DNA of 64,000 nucleotides from Tsukamurella pseudospumae (GCF_001575205.1 NZ_LSRE01000034.1:124001-188000); one strand, 5' to 3'. Positions 16,787-27,762 are shown, numbered from the stretch's first letter. Notes: a model not told the origin generated them from the sequence alone. Numbers and translations are program-made.

Positions 16787-17590
16787 ATGGGTGAGGACGT
16801 CGAGAGCGCGTACGACGCGGTGGTCCGGGACTGGGGAGTCCCCGTGCGGCGGGTCGTCGTCGACGGTGCGCTGGCCCGGACCCGGGTCCTGATCGCGGGC
16901 GACGACGCCGCCTCGCCCCTGCTGTGTCTGCCGGGTGGCGGGGACACCGCCGCCTCCTGGTGCGCGCAGGCCGCTGGACTCGTGCGCTCGCACCGCGTCA
17001 TCGCCCCGGATCTCCCCGGGGACGTCGGCGGCAGTGCGCGGACGGGCATGCGGACACACGATGACCTGCCGGGCTGGGTCGACGAGGTGCTCGACGGCGT
17101 CGGTGCCGGGAAAGTCCGGGTGCTCGCGCACTCGTACGGCGCGCAGATCGCCGTCGCCCATGCCGCGGCGCATCCGGAACGGGTCGTCGGGCTCACCCTG
17201 CTCGATCCGACCGGCGTGTTCGTCCCGCTCAAGCCCACCACGGTGCTCCGAGCGCTCCCACTGCTCGCGGCACCGTCGGGCGGACGACTCCGGGCGTACC
17301 GGCGATGGGAGACGAGGGGGCACTGGCCGCCGTGCCCCGCGTTCGGGGAACTGGCCGAACTCGCAGCCGGCGGGCCACGCCCGCAGCTGCTCGTGCCGAA
17401 GCGGCCGCGCCCCGTCGACCTGGACGTGCTCGCGGACCTGCCGGGCGGGGTCACGGTCGTCGTCGGGCTGCGCAGTCGGTACCACGACGGCGCGGCCCTG
17501 GCGCGCACCGTCGGGCAGCGGTACCCGTGGATGCGGGTCGAGACGCTGCCCGTGTCGCACCACCAACTGCCCTTCGCCTACCGGCCCTGA
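16787..17590 (+). CDS. Alpha/beta hydrolase under MarR control
   Basis: 267 residues from the ATG at 16787, chosen over an ATG 18 nt upstream because GAGAGG sits 6 nt before it. Motifs: LLCLPGGGDTAASWCAQ (oxyanion loop), RVIAPDLPGD, nucleophile Ser in VRVLAHSYGAQIAVAH and a late VSHHQLPF containing the presumed catalytic His. The nucleophile elbow reads AHSYG, as in dienelactone- or haloperoxidase-like hydrolases, not GHSxG. The divergent MarR gene and intervening palindrome suggest it is induced by its substrate, which is unknown. Confidence 0.85.
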   Translation: MGEDVESAYDAVVRDWGVPVRRVVVDGALARTRVLIAGDDAASPLLCLPGGGDTAASWCAQAAGLVRSHRVIAPDLPGDVGGSARTGMRTHDDLPGWVDEVLDGVGAGKVRVLAHSYGAQIAVAHAAAHPERVVGLTLLDPTGVFVPLKPTTVLRALPLLAAPSGGRLRAYRRWETRGHWPPCPAFGELAELAAGGPRPQLLVPKRPRPVDLDVLADLPGGVTVVVGLRSRYHDGAALARTVGQRYPWMRVETLPVSHHQLPFAYRP

Positions 17591-17621
17591 CGCGCCCCGC
17601 GGCACCCGCGCCGGGCACGGG

Positions 17622-19574
<1,953 letters not shown>

Positions 19575-19737
19575 AGTAGCCCGCGCGGATGCGGGGCGTC
19601 GGCCGCCCGGCGGGTGGTGTCCGGTACGGGCGGTCCTGTGGAGGAACCGCAGCGCACAGAACGTTTCATAACCACAGTGGGGAGCAGTGCCGCGCGGGCG
19701 CCGGAACCCGTCGCCGGTCTCCGCGAGCATTCCCCGC

Positions 19738-20793
19738 ATGACGAATCGACGCACGACCACGGCCATGAAGATCGACTCCGTCGGCGACCTGCTCGCCGCC
19801 GTTCCCGCCCTGCTGGGGTTCTACCCGGACCACTCGGTCGTGCTGCTCGCGCACGACGAGGTGACGGGGCGGATCGGTGCCACGGCGCGCATCGACCTGG
19901 GACTCACCAAGGCGGGCGATCTGCGCAAGGACTGCCGCCGGCACCTCGGTGAGGCGGTGCGCCTGCTCCGGATCCAGGGCGCCGACCGCGTGTTCTGCGT
20001 GGTGGTCGACGATCGGCCGCTGGTCCGGGCCACCCCTGCGCTTCTCCAGGTGCTGCAGCAGCACGCCCGGTCCCGGAGCCTCGCGGACCCCGACCTCGAG
20101 ATCGAGGACGTGATGCTGCTGCCGCGGGTGGCCGCAGGGGAGCGCTGGGTGTGCCGGCACGGGGAGAGCGGCGCCGTCCCGGACCCGGAGACCTCACCGG
20201 TGATGCTGGCCGCGCTGGTCGAGGGCCGCACGGTTCACCGCTCGCGGGCGGCGCTCACCGATCTGCTGGCGGAGGAGGGGCCGGGCGTCGTCGCCGACCG
20301 CTGCCGGGACGCCGCGGCGTTCGAGGCGGACGATGATCCCGGGGAGCTGCTCGCGGCGATCGTCGCCGCAGCGACGGGCCAACGATCGGCCGAGCTCACG
20401 GACGCCGATGTCGCGCTGCTCGGCGGCGCGCTGCTCGACCTGCAGGTGCGCGATGCCGCGATGGCGTTGGCGCTCACGGTGATCGCCGACGAGGCGCGGC
20501 TCCTGTTCGCGGAACTCGCCCGGCGGCTGCGGGGCACACCGCGTGCGGCCGCGGCCACTCTCGTCGCGGCGTCGGGCTATCTCCGCGGTGACGGTCCGCT
20601 CACGGGTATCGCCCTCGACGCAGCGCTGGCCGCGGACCGCGGTTACCGGGCCGCCCGGCTCCTGGCTACCGCGTTCGGTGCCGGACTGCACCCGTCCGAG
20701 ATGTCCGAGGCGGCGGAGCTGGGGGTCGCGATGGCCCGCAGGCTCGGCGTCGAGCTGCCTCCGCGGGACGCGGAGTTCACGCTGGCGGGTTGA
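19738..20793 (+). CDS. DUF4192 family protein
   Basis: 351 residues matching DUF4192 by the N-terminal pattern [25 protein letters not shown] and the following RIDL strand; the rest is Ala/Leu-rich helix ([20 protein letters not shown]). DUF4192 proteins are almost confined to actinobacteria and have no established biochemical role. No transmembrane segment is evident. The ATG at 19738 starts just before the conserved region. It converges with galE, the stops being 4 nt apart. Confidence 0.85.
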   Translation: MTNRRTTTAMKIDSVGDLLAAVPALLGFYPDHSVVLLAHDEVTGRIGATARIDLGLTKAGDLRKDCRRHLGEAVRLLRIQGADRVFCVVVDDRPLVRATPALLQVLQQHARSRSLADPDLEIEDVMLLPRVAAGERWVCRHGESGAVPDPETSPVMLAALVEGRTVHRSRAALTDLLAEEGPGVVADRCRDAAAFEADDDPGELLAAIVAAATGQRSAELTDADVALLGGALLDLQVRDAAMALALTVIADEARLLFAELARRLRGTPRAAAATLVAASGYLRGDGPLTGIALDAALAADRGYRAARLLATAFGAGLHPSEMSEAAELGVAMARRLGVELPPRDAEFTLAG

Positions 20794-20797
20794 CCAG

Positions 20798-21784
20798 TCA
20801 GGCGCGGCGGGCGGCGTGGGCCCGGTCGCCCAGCGCCTGCGTGTACGCCCACGCATCGGCGACGATGCCGCGCAGGTCGGTGTGCTCGGGCCGCCAGCCC
20901 AGCGCATCGATCGCGCGCTGTGAGGACGCCACGAGCACCGCGGGATCACCGGCGCGCCGGTCCGCCGCGATCTCGGGGATGTCCCGGCCCGTGACCTCGC
21001 GGCACGTGTCGATCACCTGGCGCACCGAGAAGCCCTCGCCCGAGCCGAGGTTGAACACCTCGTGCTCGCCCTGGCGGGCGTGGTCCAGCGCCAGCACGTG
21101 CGCCTCGGCCAGGTCCTTGACGTGCACGTAGTCGCGGACCGCCGTGCCGTCGGTGGTCGGGTAGTCCGCGCCGAACACCGCGATGTCCTTGCGCTGGCCC
21201 AGCGCGGTCTGCAGCACCAGCGGGATCAGGTGCGTCTCGACCTCGCGGTTCTCGCCGAAACCGCCGTAGCTGCCGGCCACGTTGAAGTACCGCAGCGACA
21301 CGGCCGCCAGGCCGTACGCGGTGGCGTAGGACGTGATCGCCGCGTCGATCGCGAGCTTCGTCGCACCGTAGGTGTTGGTGGGGGCGGTGCGGGTGTCCTC
21401 CGTGATCGGCACCGACTCCGGCTCGCCGTAGGTGGCGGCGGTCGACGAGAACACCAACCGGGGCACGCCGGCGGCCAGCATCGCGTCGAGCAGCGACAGG
21501 GTGGTCACCACGTTGCCCTGCCAGTACATGTGCGGATGCGACACGGACTCGCCCACCAGCGACTTGGCGGCGAAGTGCAGCACACCGTCGAACTCGCCGT
21601 CGGCGAGCAGGGGGCGCGCGGCCTGCGCCACATCGCCTTCGACGAAGGTCGCGCCCGCAGGCACGGCGTCGCGGTTGCCGGTGCTGAGGTCGTCGATCAC
21701 CGTGACCTCGTGGCCCCGCTCGAGCAGCACCTGCGTGCACACGCTGCCCACGTAGCCGGCGCCGCCGGTCACCAGGAGCTGCAC
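20798..21784 (-). CDS. galE: UDP-glucose 4-epimerase
   Basis: 328 residues. An extended SDR with the NAD-binding GxxGxxG near the N-terminus ([18 protein letters not shown]), the catalytic Ser-Tyr-Lys set ([11 protein letters not shown] and [12 protein letters not shown], Tyr-x3-Lys) and the epimerase segment [20 protein letters not shown]. It interconverts UDP-glucose and UDP-galactose, feeding arabinogalactan synthesis in Mycobacteriales. It lies directly behind ideR on the same strand (6-nt gap), so iron control of galE by read-through is possible. Confidence 0.94.
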   Translation of the reverse strand: MQLLVTGGAGYVGSVCTQVLLERGHEVTVIDDLSTGNRDAVPAGATFVEGDVAQAARPLLADGEFDGVLHFAAKSLVGESVSHPHMYWQGNVVTTLSLLDAMLAAGVPRLVFSSTAATYGEPESVPITEDTRTAPTNTYGATKLAIDAAITSYATAYGLAAVSLRYFNVAGSYGGFGENREVETHLIPLVLQTALGQRKDIAVFGADYPTTDGTAVRDYVHVKDLAEAHVLALDHARQGEHEVFNLGSGEGFSVRQVIDTCREVTGRDIPEIAADRRAGDPAVLVASSQRAIDALGWRPEHTDLRGIVADAWAYTQALGDRAHAARRA

Positions 21785-21790
21785 GGCGAC

Positions 21791-22474
21791 CTAGACCGCC
21801 TCGACGAAGACGGCGTGGGCCATCTCGTCGGGCAGCTCGAAGTCCTCGTGCCCGGCCACCGAGATGACCACCGCACCGCGCTGCACGGTGACCGAGACGC
21901 GTGCGTCCGGCACTACGCCCGCCTCGCGGAAACGCGCGATCAGATCGGTGTCCGCCTGCACGTGTTCGGCGAGGCGTTTGATCACCACGGCGGAGGGCCC
22001 GCCCTGCGGCAGGTCGGTGAGGCGGGCGGGGCGCGCGGGTTCGTTGCCGATCGCCACGCCGAGCTCGCCGAGCCCCGGGATCGGGTTGCCGTAGGGCGAG
22101 GTGGTGGGGTTGCCCAACACCTCGAGCAGGCGGCGCTCCACGTCCTCGCTCATCACGTGCTCCCAGCGGCACGCCTCGGCGTGCACGTTCTCCCACTGCA
22201 GGCCGATCACGTCCACCAGCAGCCGCTCGGCGAGCCGGTGCTTGCGCATCACCGCGATCGCGAGCTGACGACCCTTCTCGCTGAGCTCGAGATGGCGGTC
22301 GCCCGCCACCCGGACGAGCCCGTCGCGCTCCATGCGCTGCACCGTCTGCGACACCGTGGGGCCACTCTGCTCGAGGCGCTCCGCGATCCGCGCCCGCAGG
22401 GGAACGACGCCCTCCTCCTCGAGCTCGTAGATGGTCCGCAGGTACATCTCGGTGGTGTCCACCAGATCGTTCAC
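21791..22474 (-). CDS. ideR: Iron-dependent repressor IdeR (DtxR family)
   Basis: 227 residues. N-terminal winged HTH (LRARIAERLEQSGPTVSQTV), metal-binding dimerisation domain and a C-terminal SH3-like domain. All metal ligands known from DtxR/IdeR are present at the canonical positions: Met10, His79, Glu83, His98, Cys102, Glu105 and His106. With Fe(II) bound it represses siderophore genes and can activate ferritin genes in the family. It is transcribed away from acuC with galE downstream. In mycobacteria ideR lies next to sigB; here acuC and a GNAT gene separate them. Confidence 0.97.
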   Translation of the reverse strand: MNDLVDTTEMYLRTIYELEEEGVVPLRARIAERLEQSGPTVSQTVQRMERDGLVRVAGDRHLELSEKGRQLAIAVMRKHRLAERLLVDVIGLQWENVHAEACRWEHVMSEDVERRLLEVLGNPTTSPYGNPIPGLGELGVAIGNEPARPARLTDLPQGGPSAVVIKRLAEHVQADTDLIARFREAGVVPDARVSVTVQRGAVVISVAGHEDFELPDEMAHAVFVEAV

Positions 22475-22534
22475 GTATCCAGCTCCTTATCGTCGCCGCA
22501 AGCTTAACCGAGGCGGCGCCCCGCCATCCTGACT

Positions 22535-22550
22535 AAAGGTTACCTAACTT
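22535..22550. promoter_or_regulatory. Weak iron-box-like sequence
   Basis: AAAGGTTACCTAACTT contains TTAGGTAACC on the minus strand, similar to one half of the IdeR consensus TTAGGTTAGGCTAACCTAA, but the second half is degenerate and the spacing is short. It lies in the 115-bp gap between ideR and acuC. It may be an autoregulatory half site or chance. Confidence 0.25.
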
Positions 22551-22589
22551 CGGCGCGTCCCACGGACGCAACGACTAGGGTCGTCAGCC

Positions 22590-23819
22590 ATGGCACGGTT
22601 CCCCGACTCCCAGGTGGTCTGGGATCCCTCGGTCCTCGACTACCGCTTCTCCCACTCCCACCCGATGGATCCGGTCCGGCTGCACCTGACGATGGAGCTC
22701 GCGCGGATGCTCGGGGTGCTCGACGGGGTGGAGGTGGTGGCGCCGCGCGGGTTCGACGCCATCGAGCTCGGGCGTGCCCACACCGACGACTACCAGGCGG
22801 CGGTCCGGGTCGCGGGGTCCGGTCGCTCGCGGATCGACCTCACCGGATACGGCCTCGGGAACGACGACAACCCCGTGTTCCTGCACATGCACGAGGCGGC
22901 GGCGAGCCTCGTGGGCTCCACCCTCACGGGGGCCAGGGCGATCGCCGGCGGCGCCGCCACACGGGCCGTCAACATCGCCGGCGGCATGCACCACGCGATG
23001 CGCACGCACGCCTCCGGGTTCTGCATCTACAACGATGCGGCCATCGCGATCTCGTGGCTGCTGGACAACGGCTTCGACCGGATCGCCTACATCGACATCG
23101 ACGCCCACCACGGCGACGGGGTGCAGGCGCAGTTCTGGAACGACCCGCGCGTGCTCACGGTGTCCCTGCACGAGGACCCACAGCACCTGTGGCCGAACAC
23201 CGGCTACCCCACGGAGCTCGGCGGACCCGAAGCGCGCGGCACCGCGATCAACGTCCCGGTGCCCGCCTTCTGCCCGGACGGCCTGTGGCTGCGGGCCTTC
23301 CACGCGGTCGTCCCCTCGGTGGTCCGCGAGTTCCGGCCGCAGCTGATCGTGAGCCAGTGCGGCTGCGACTCCCACGCGAGCGATCCGCTCACCGATCTCT
23401 CGCTCACCGTCGACGGCCAGCGCGCAGCGATCCTCGCGATGCGTGACCTGGCCGACGAGCTGTGCGACGGGCGCTGGCTCGCGGTCGGAGGCGGCGGCTA
23501 CCAGCTCGTGCAGGTGGTGCCCCGCGCGTGGACGCACCTGATCGGGGCGGTCGTCGGCGTCGACATCGCGCCGGAGACGCCCATCCCCGACGAGTGGCGC
23601 GACCTCGCGGGCGCCCTACCGACCGATCAGGTGGGCGCGGTCGGGACGCTGCCCGAGACGATGGGCGAGGGCGGCGACACCTCCTTCACCCCCTGGGAGC
23701 CGTCGTCGTTCGACCCGGCGGCGCCCACGCTGGACGCCACCGCCGACCGCTTCATCGCCCGCGCCCGTTCCGCTGTTTTCCCCCTCCACGGTTTGGATCC
23801 GGAGGACCCCCGTGACTGA
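22590..23819 (+). CDS. acuC: Acetoin utilisation/histone-deacetylase-like protein AcuC
   Basis: 409 residues of the class I HDAC fold: charge-relay His134/His135 in IAGGMHHAMRTH, zinc ligands Asp171 and His173 in IDIDAHHGDGVQ and the later Asp in GCDSHASDPL, and the GGGGYQL loop. AcuC proteins remove acetyl groups from lysines of metabolic enzymes such as acetyl-CoA synthetase. The next large gene encodes a GNAT-type acetyltransferase, so the two may form an acetylation/deacetylation pair. The C-terminus (GLDPEDPRD) is repeated exactly at the end of the first following mini-ORF because of a local 58-bp tandem duplication. Confidence 0.93.
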   Translation: MARFPDSQVVWDPSVLDYRFSHSHPMDPVRLHLTMELARMLGVLDGVEVVAPRGFDAIELGRAHTDDYQAAVRVAGSGRSRIDLTGYGLGNDDNPVFLHMHEAAASLVGSTLTGARAIAGGAATRAVNIAGGMHHAMRTHASGFCIYNDAAIAISWLLDNGFDRIAYIDIDAHHGDGVQAQFWNDPRVLTVSLHEDPQHLWPNTGYPTELGGPEARGTAINVPVPAFCPDGLWLRAFHAVVPSVVREFRPQLIVSQCGCDSHASDPLTDLSLTVDGQRAAILAMRDLADELCDGRWLAVGGGGYQLVQVVPRAWTHLIGAVVGVDIAPETPIPDEWRDLAGALPTDQVGAVGTLPETMGEGGDTSFTPWEPSSFDPAAPTLDATADRFIARARSAVFPLHGLDPEDPRD

Positions 23820-23877
23820 CCTGTTCCCTCCCGCAGTTCGCACTCCGGGCCTCGATCCGGAGGACCCCCGTGACTGA
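23812..23877 (+). CDS. Possible mini-ORF 1 (21 residues) between acuC and the GNAT gene
   Basis: A GTG start with GGAGGA 6 nt upstream overlaps the acuC stop by 8 nt (GTGACTGA). It encodes 21 residues beginning VTDLFPPAVRT and ending DPEDPRD, the same end as AcuC. Its stop in turn overlaps the next GTG by 8 nt. Whether the peptide is made, or only serves to pass ribosomes along, is unknown. It arises from the 58-bp repeat. Confidence 0.3.
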   Translation: MTDLFPPAVRTPGLDPEDPRD

Positions 23878-23935
23878 CGTGTTCCCTGCCGCACTTCGCA
23901 CTCCAGGACCCGACCCGGAGGATCCCCGTGACTGA
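23870..23935 (+). CDS. Possible mini-ORF 2 (21 residues), precedes the GNAT gene
   Basis: The second repeat copy again has GGAGGA, GTG and 21 codons (VTDVFPAALRT to DPEDPRD). Its TGA overlaps the GNAT gene start in the same 8-nt GTGACTGA arrangement. Differences from mini-ORF 1 include Leu to Val at position 4 and Pro to Ala at position 7. Coding status is unproven. Confidence 0.3.
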   Translation: MTDVFPAALRTPGPDPEDPRD

Positions 23936-26669
23936 CGAGACCCCGCTGTACCCGTCCGGCCCCGCGACCGATCCGTTCCCCGCGCCGGGCCTGCACTCCA
24001 ACGCCGGTCCCTACGAGTTCCCGGTGCACTGGGTGGCCGACGTCCTCGCCTCCGACGGAGGCGTCGTGCACCTGCGGCCCGTGGTTCCCGACGACGCCGA
24101 CGCGATGGTGGAGTTCCACGCCGGCCTGTCCGAACGCACCCGGTACCTGCGCTACTTCGGTCCCTACCCGGTGATGCCGCCGCGCGATGTCGCGCGGATG
24201 ACCACCGTCGACCACGAGCAGCGCGTGTGCCTGCTCGCGATCCTCGGAGGCAAGGTGATCGCCGTGGGGCTCTACGAGGGCCTCGCGGACGCGGGCAAGC
24301 CGACCTCGGCGGAGGTCGCGTTCGTCGTCGCGGACGAGCATCAGGGGCGGGGCCTCGGCCCGATCCTGCTCGAGCATCTCGCGGGCGCCGCCGCGGAGAA
24401 CGGCTTCCACCGCTTCGAGGCGGAGGTGCTCGCCGAGAACCGCTACATGGTGGGCGTGTTCAAGGCCGCCGGATACGAGCTGCGGCGCAGTTTCGACGGC
24501 AGCGTCGTGCACGTCGAGTTCGGCATCGACCCGACGGAGGCGCTGGTCGCCGTGCGCAACGCGCGCGAGCTCGCGTCCGAGGCGCGCAGTGTGAGCAACG
24601 CGTTGCGGCCCACCTCGATCGCCGTCATCGGCGCCTCGGCGACGCCCGGCAAGGTCGGACACGCGGTGCTGCGCAACATCATCGCCGGTGATTTCGCGGG
24701 TCCCGTCTATCCCGTGCACCCCGAGCGGCGCTCGGTCGCCGGGATCCGGGCCTACGAGTCCGTGCGCGACATCCCCGACCAGGTCGACCTCGCAGTGGTC
24801 GCGGTGCCGGCCGACAATATGGACCAGGTGCTCGACGACTGCCTCGCCAAGGACGTCCGGACCCTGCTCGTCGTCTCGTCGGGCTTCTCGGACGCGGGCG
24901 GGCGCGGCAAGGAGTCCGAGCAGCGGTTGCTCTCGGCGGTGCGCTCGCACGGCATGCGGCTGATCGGACCGAACGCGCTCGGCGTCGTCAACACCGACCG
25001 GGAGGTGCGGCTCAACGCGACGCTGGCCCCCGTCGTACCCGGCCGTGGCAACGTCGGATTCTTCTGCCAGTCCGGCGCTCTGGGGATCGCCATCCTCGAC
25101 ACCGCGGCGAAGCGCGGCGTGGGCCTGACGACCTTCGTCTCGGCCGGCAACCGCGCCGACGTGTCCGGCAACGACGTGCTCCAGTACTGGGACACCGACG
25201 ACTCCACCGAGGTCGTGCTGCTCTACCTGGAGAGCTTCGGCAACCCGCGCAAATTCGGCCGTATCGCGCGCCGCCTGGCGCGGCAGAAGCCGATCGTCGC
25301 GGTGCACCGGGGTGGGATCGACGTCGACCGGCGCCGGCGCGGATCGGAGGCGCTGTTCGAGAACTCCGGTGTGGTGCAGGTCGATTCGATCCCGGAGCTG
25401 TTCGACTGCGCGACCTTCTTCAGCTATCAGCCGCTGCCGGCGGGACCGCGGGTCGCCGTCATCGGCAATTCGACGGCGCTGGGGATCCTCGCCACGCACA
25501 CCGGGATCCGGGAGGGGCTCGACGTCGCGCAGCCCGTCGACCTCGGCGCCGCCGCCACCCCGGAGGAGTTCGGGGCCGCCATCGATGCGGCGCTGGCCGA
25601 CGATGCGGTGGACGCGATCATCGCCGTCTTCGTGCCCCCGGTCGAAGCGCCGCCGGAGGCCCACGCCGCCGTGCTGCTCGAGGCGTCGCGGAAGCTGATC
25701 AAGCCGATCGTCTCGACCTTCCTGGCCTTCGACGGCGTCACGGAGTTGCTCGCCGCCACCGACGAGCACGGGGTGCGGGTGCGCGGCTCCGTCCCGTCGT
25801 ACCCCGAGCCCGAGCGGGCGGCGCGGGTCCTGGCCCACGGCTGGCGGTACGCGCAGTGGCGCGCCCGCCCCGTCTCGGACACCGCGCGTCCCGAGGGCAC
25901 CGACGTGGAGACCGCTCGTACCAGGGTGCGGGAGTGGCTTCCACCGCTGGGGACCGACGGTGCGCCCGACGCCGCCGGGAACGCCGCAGGCGGGCCCGTC
26001 ACGCTGACCTTCGAACGGAGTGCGGAACTGCTGCGGCTCTACGGGATCGACGTGGTGCCCTTCGAGGTCGCGTCGTCCGCCGACGACGCGGTCTCCGCGG
26101 CGGAACGCCTCGGCTATCCGGTCGCGGTCAAGGCGATGGGGGAGCGCTGGCGCCTGCGGGCCGACCTCGCCGCGGTCCGATTGGACCTCACCGGGCCGCA
26201 GGCCGTCGCCGACGCGTTCCGGGAGCTGACGGATGCCACCGGCGAGACGACGCTGCACGTGCAGCGTATGGCGCACAAGGGGATCGGCTGCGCCGTCGGG
26301 TACGAGAACGACCCGCGGGTCGGCCCGCTGCTGTCCTTCGGGCTCAGCGGAGCGGTCCCGGAGCTCCTGGGGGACAGGGCGTACCGTCTGCTCCCGCTGA
26401 CGGACGCCGCGGCGCAGGACCTGATCACCGCTACCCGGTCGGCGCCGCTGCTCGACGGCTTCGCGGGTGAGGCGGGCGTCGATCGCGCCGCCCTCACCGA
26501 TGTGATCACACGCCTGGCCGCCCTGGCCTACGAGGTGCCGGAGATCGCGTCCATCGACTGCCAGCCGATCCTCGCGACCACGGACGGGGCGTCCGTGCTG
26601 TCCACGGTGATCCGGATCGGGCACGCCGACGACGTCCTCGCCCAACAAGCGGAACCGCGCCGGCTGTAG
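23928..26669 (+). CDS. GNAT acetyltransferase fused to ADP-forming acyl-CoA synthetase-like domains (Pat-like)
   Basis: 913 residues. An N-terminal GNAT domain at ~45-195 (VHLRPVVPDDADAMVEFHAG; acetyl-CoA loop in DEHQGRGLGPILLEHL) is followed by a CoA-binding Rossmann domain (~225-320, SIAVIGASATPGKVGHAVLR), a succinyl-CoA-ligase-like domain (~340-640) and a C-terminal ATP-grasp domain (~690-905). Protein acetyltransferases of the Pat/PatZ type share these domains; here GNAT is N-terminal. The ligase loop that normally carries the catalytic His (SHTGxLAG) is replaced by a short DVDRRRRGSEALF, so the synthetase part is probably a sensor without catalysis. It lies downstream of acuC, which supports reversible lysine acetylation. 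The GTG start is set by the repeat-borne ribosome binding site. Confidence 0.9.
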   Translation: MTDETPLYPSGPATDPFPAPGLHSNAGPYEFPVHWVADVLASDGGVVHLRPVVPDDADAMVEFHAGLSERTRYLRYFGPYPVMPPRDVARMTTVDHEQRVCLLAILGGKVIAVGLYEGLADAGKPTSAEVAFVVADEHQGRGLGPILLEHLAGAAAENGFHRFEAEVLAENRYMVGVFKAAGYELRRSFDGSVVHVEFGIDPTEALVAVRNARELASEARSVSNALRPTSIAVIGASATPGKVGHAVLRNIIAGDFAGPVYPVHPERRSVAGIRAYESVRDIPDQVDLAVVAVPADNMDQVLDDCLAKDVRTLLVVSSGFSDAGGRGKESEQRLLSAVRSHGMRLIGPNALGVVNTDREVRLNATLAPVVPGRGNVGFFCQSGALGIAILDTAAKRGVGLTTFVSAGNRADVSGNDVLQYWDTDDSTEVVLLYLESFGNPRKFGRIARRLARQKPIVAVHRGGIDVDRRRRGSEALFENSGVVQVDSIPELFDCATFFSYQPLPAGPRVAVIGNSTALGILATHTGIREGLDVAQPVDLGAAATPEEFGAAIDAALADDAVDAIIAVFVPPVEAPPEAHAAVLLEASRKLIKPIVSTFLAFDGVTELLAATDEHGVRVRGSVPSYPEPERAARVLAHGWRYAQWRARPVSDTARPEGTDVETARTRVREWLPPLGTDGAPDAAGNAAGGPVTLTFERSAELLRLYGIDVVPFEVASSADDAVSAAERLGYPVAVKAMGERWRLRADLAAVRLDLTGPQAVADAFRELTDATGETTLHVQRMAHKGIGCAVGYENDPRVGPLLSFGLSGAVPELLGDRAYRLLPLTDAAAQDLITATRSAPLLDGFAGEAGVDRAALTDVITRLAALAYEVPEIASIDCQPILATTDGASVLSTVIRIGHADDVLAQQAEPRRL

Positions 26670-26685
26670 CAGCCGACGCGGTTCC
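26651..26685. terminator. Long hairpin between convergent GNAT and sigB genes
   Basis: GGAACCGCG-c-CGGCTG, loop TAG, CAGCCG-a-CGCGGTTCC: a 15-bp stem with one internal mismatch. The loop is exactly the stop codon of the GNAT gene. It sits 18 bp from the sigB stop, so it can terminate both strands. Confidence 0.8.
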
Positions 26686-26702
26686 TTCGAAAGGGTTGGT
26701 CC

Positions 26703-27701
26703 CTAGCTCGCGTACGCGCGCAGGCGGTCCGCCCGCTCGCCGTTGCGGAGCTTGCTCATGACCTCGCGCTCGATCTGGCGCACCCGCTCGCGGGAGAGGC
26801 CGAACAGCTTGCCGATCTGGTCGAGGGTGCGCGGCTGACCGTCGTCGAGGCCGTAGCGCAGGCGGATGACCTGCTGCTCCCGCTCGTCGAGCGTGGCCAG
26901 CACGGAGCGCACGTCGCTGTGCATGAGCCGCGAGATGACGGCCGACTCGGCGGAGGCGGCCTCGGCGTCCTCGATGAAGTCGCCCAGCGGCGCCTCCTCG
27001 TCGGAGCCGACGGGCATGTCGAGGCTCACCGGGTCCCGCGAGTGGTCCATCAGGTCGGCGATCTTCTCGGCCGGGATGCCCGACTCGGCGGCCAGCTCGG
27101 CGTCGGTGGCTTCGCGGCCCAGCTGCTGGTGCAGCTCACGCCGGATGCGGGCCAGCTTGTTCACCTGCTCCACGAGGTGGACGGGCAGGCGGATGGTGCG
27201 GGACTGGTCGGCCATGCCGCGCGTGATGGCCTGGCGGATCCACCAGGTGGCGTAGGTCGAGAACTTGAAGCCCTTGGCGTAGTCGAACTTCTCCATCGCG
27301 CGGATGAGCCCGAGGTTGCCCTCCTGGATCAGGTCCAGCAGCGGCATGCCGCGACCCGTGTAGCGCTTGGCCAACGACACCACCAGGCGCAGGTTCGCCT
27401 CCAGCAGGTGCTGGCGGGCGGACTGCCCGTCGCGGACGACGAACGCCAGGTCGCGCTTCTTCGACGCGGCCATCCGCTTCTTGGTGGCCAGCAGATGCTG
27501 GGCGTAGAGCCCCGCCTCGATCCGCTTGGCCAGCTCGACCTCGTCCTCCGCGGTCAGCAGAGCGGTGCGGCCGATGCCGTTCAGGTACACCCGCACCAGA
27601 TCTGCGGCGGGGCTCTGGGCATCGAGATCGGCCTCGGTCAGCGGGGGCCGCACCCGATCCGCGGGGCGGGCGGTGCTAACGGTGTTGACGCGGTGTGCCA
27701 T
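26703..27701 (-). CDS. sigB: RNA polymerase sigma factor SigB
   Basis: 332 residues from the ATG at 27701, chosen because AGGAGG lies 7 nt upstream. Group 2 sigma-70: region 1.2 ([20 protein letters not shown]), region 2 ([40 protein letters not shown]), region 3 and region 4.2 ([20 protein letters not shown]). It lacks the long acidic N-terminus of SigA, whose gene end lies at the right edge of the window. SigB is the non-essential primary-like factor used in stress and stationary phase in Mycobacteriales. A SigE/SigH-type promoter precedes it. Confidence 0.95.
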   Translation of the reverse strand: MAHRVNTVSTARPADRVRPPLTEADLDAQSPAADLVRVYLNGIGRTALLTAEDEVELAKRIEAGLYAQHLLATKKRMAASKKRDLAFVVRDGQSARQHLLEANLRLVVSLAKRYTGRGMPLLDLIQEGNLGLIRAMEKFDYAKGFKFSTYATWWIRQAITRGMADQSRTIRLPVHLVEQVNKLARIRRELHQQLGREATDAELAAESGIPAEKIADLMDHSRDPVSLDMPVGSDEEAPLGDFIEDAEAASAESAVISRLMHSDVRSVLATLDEREQQVIRLRYGLDDGQPRTLDQIGKLFGLSRERVRQIEREVMSKLRNGERADRLRAYAS

Positions 27702-27734
27702 GTGGCTGCCTCCTGTTCGCCGGTACATGAGGTT

Positions 27735-27762
27735 CAACGGACGGCGGGCGCGCAGAGTTCCC
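27735..27762 (-). promoter_or_regulatory. Candidate SigE/SigH-type promoter of sigB
   Basis: On the minus strand GGGAAC (27762-27757), a 17-nt spacer and CGTTG (27739-27735) lie 34 nt upstream of the sigB ATG. This fits the GGAAC-N16-20-GTT pattern of SigE/SigH promoters; mycobacterial sigB is known to be transcribed from a SigE-dependent promoter. A second GGAAC lies just upstream. Confidence 0.6.

Larger units (their letters stand above)
23796..23937. repeat. 58-bp tandem repeat, three copies of an RBS/start/stop junction
   Basis: Copies begin at 23796, 23854 and 23912 (exact 58-bp period). Each contains a GGAGGA ribosome binding site, CCCCGTGACTGAC with a GTG start and, in the previous frame, a TGA stop. 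The third copy is truncated as it enters the GNAT gene. Copies 1 and 2 differ by few substitutions. Because 58 is not a multiple of three, each copy shifts the frame and generates a new stop/start overlap. Confidence 0.95.

Noticed and set aside
22535-22550. Full IdeR box before acuC or ideR
   Set aside because: Only one half matches the consensus; kept as a weak site, not as evidence of iron control of acuC.
23796-23937. CRISPR-like array from the 58-bp repeat
   Set aside because: There is no spacer between copies, the copies differ by substitutions, and no cas gene is present.
23616-26648. Open minus-strand frame of about 1000 codons opposite the GNAT fusion
   Set aside because: Its composition (Arg, Asp, Gly, Val-rich) is a high-GC shadow of the GNAT gene's codon bias; no domain is visible.
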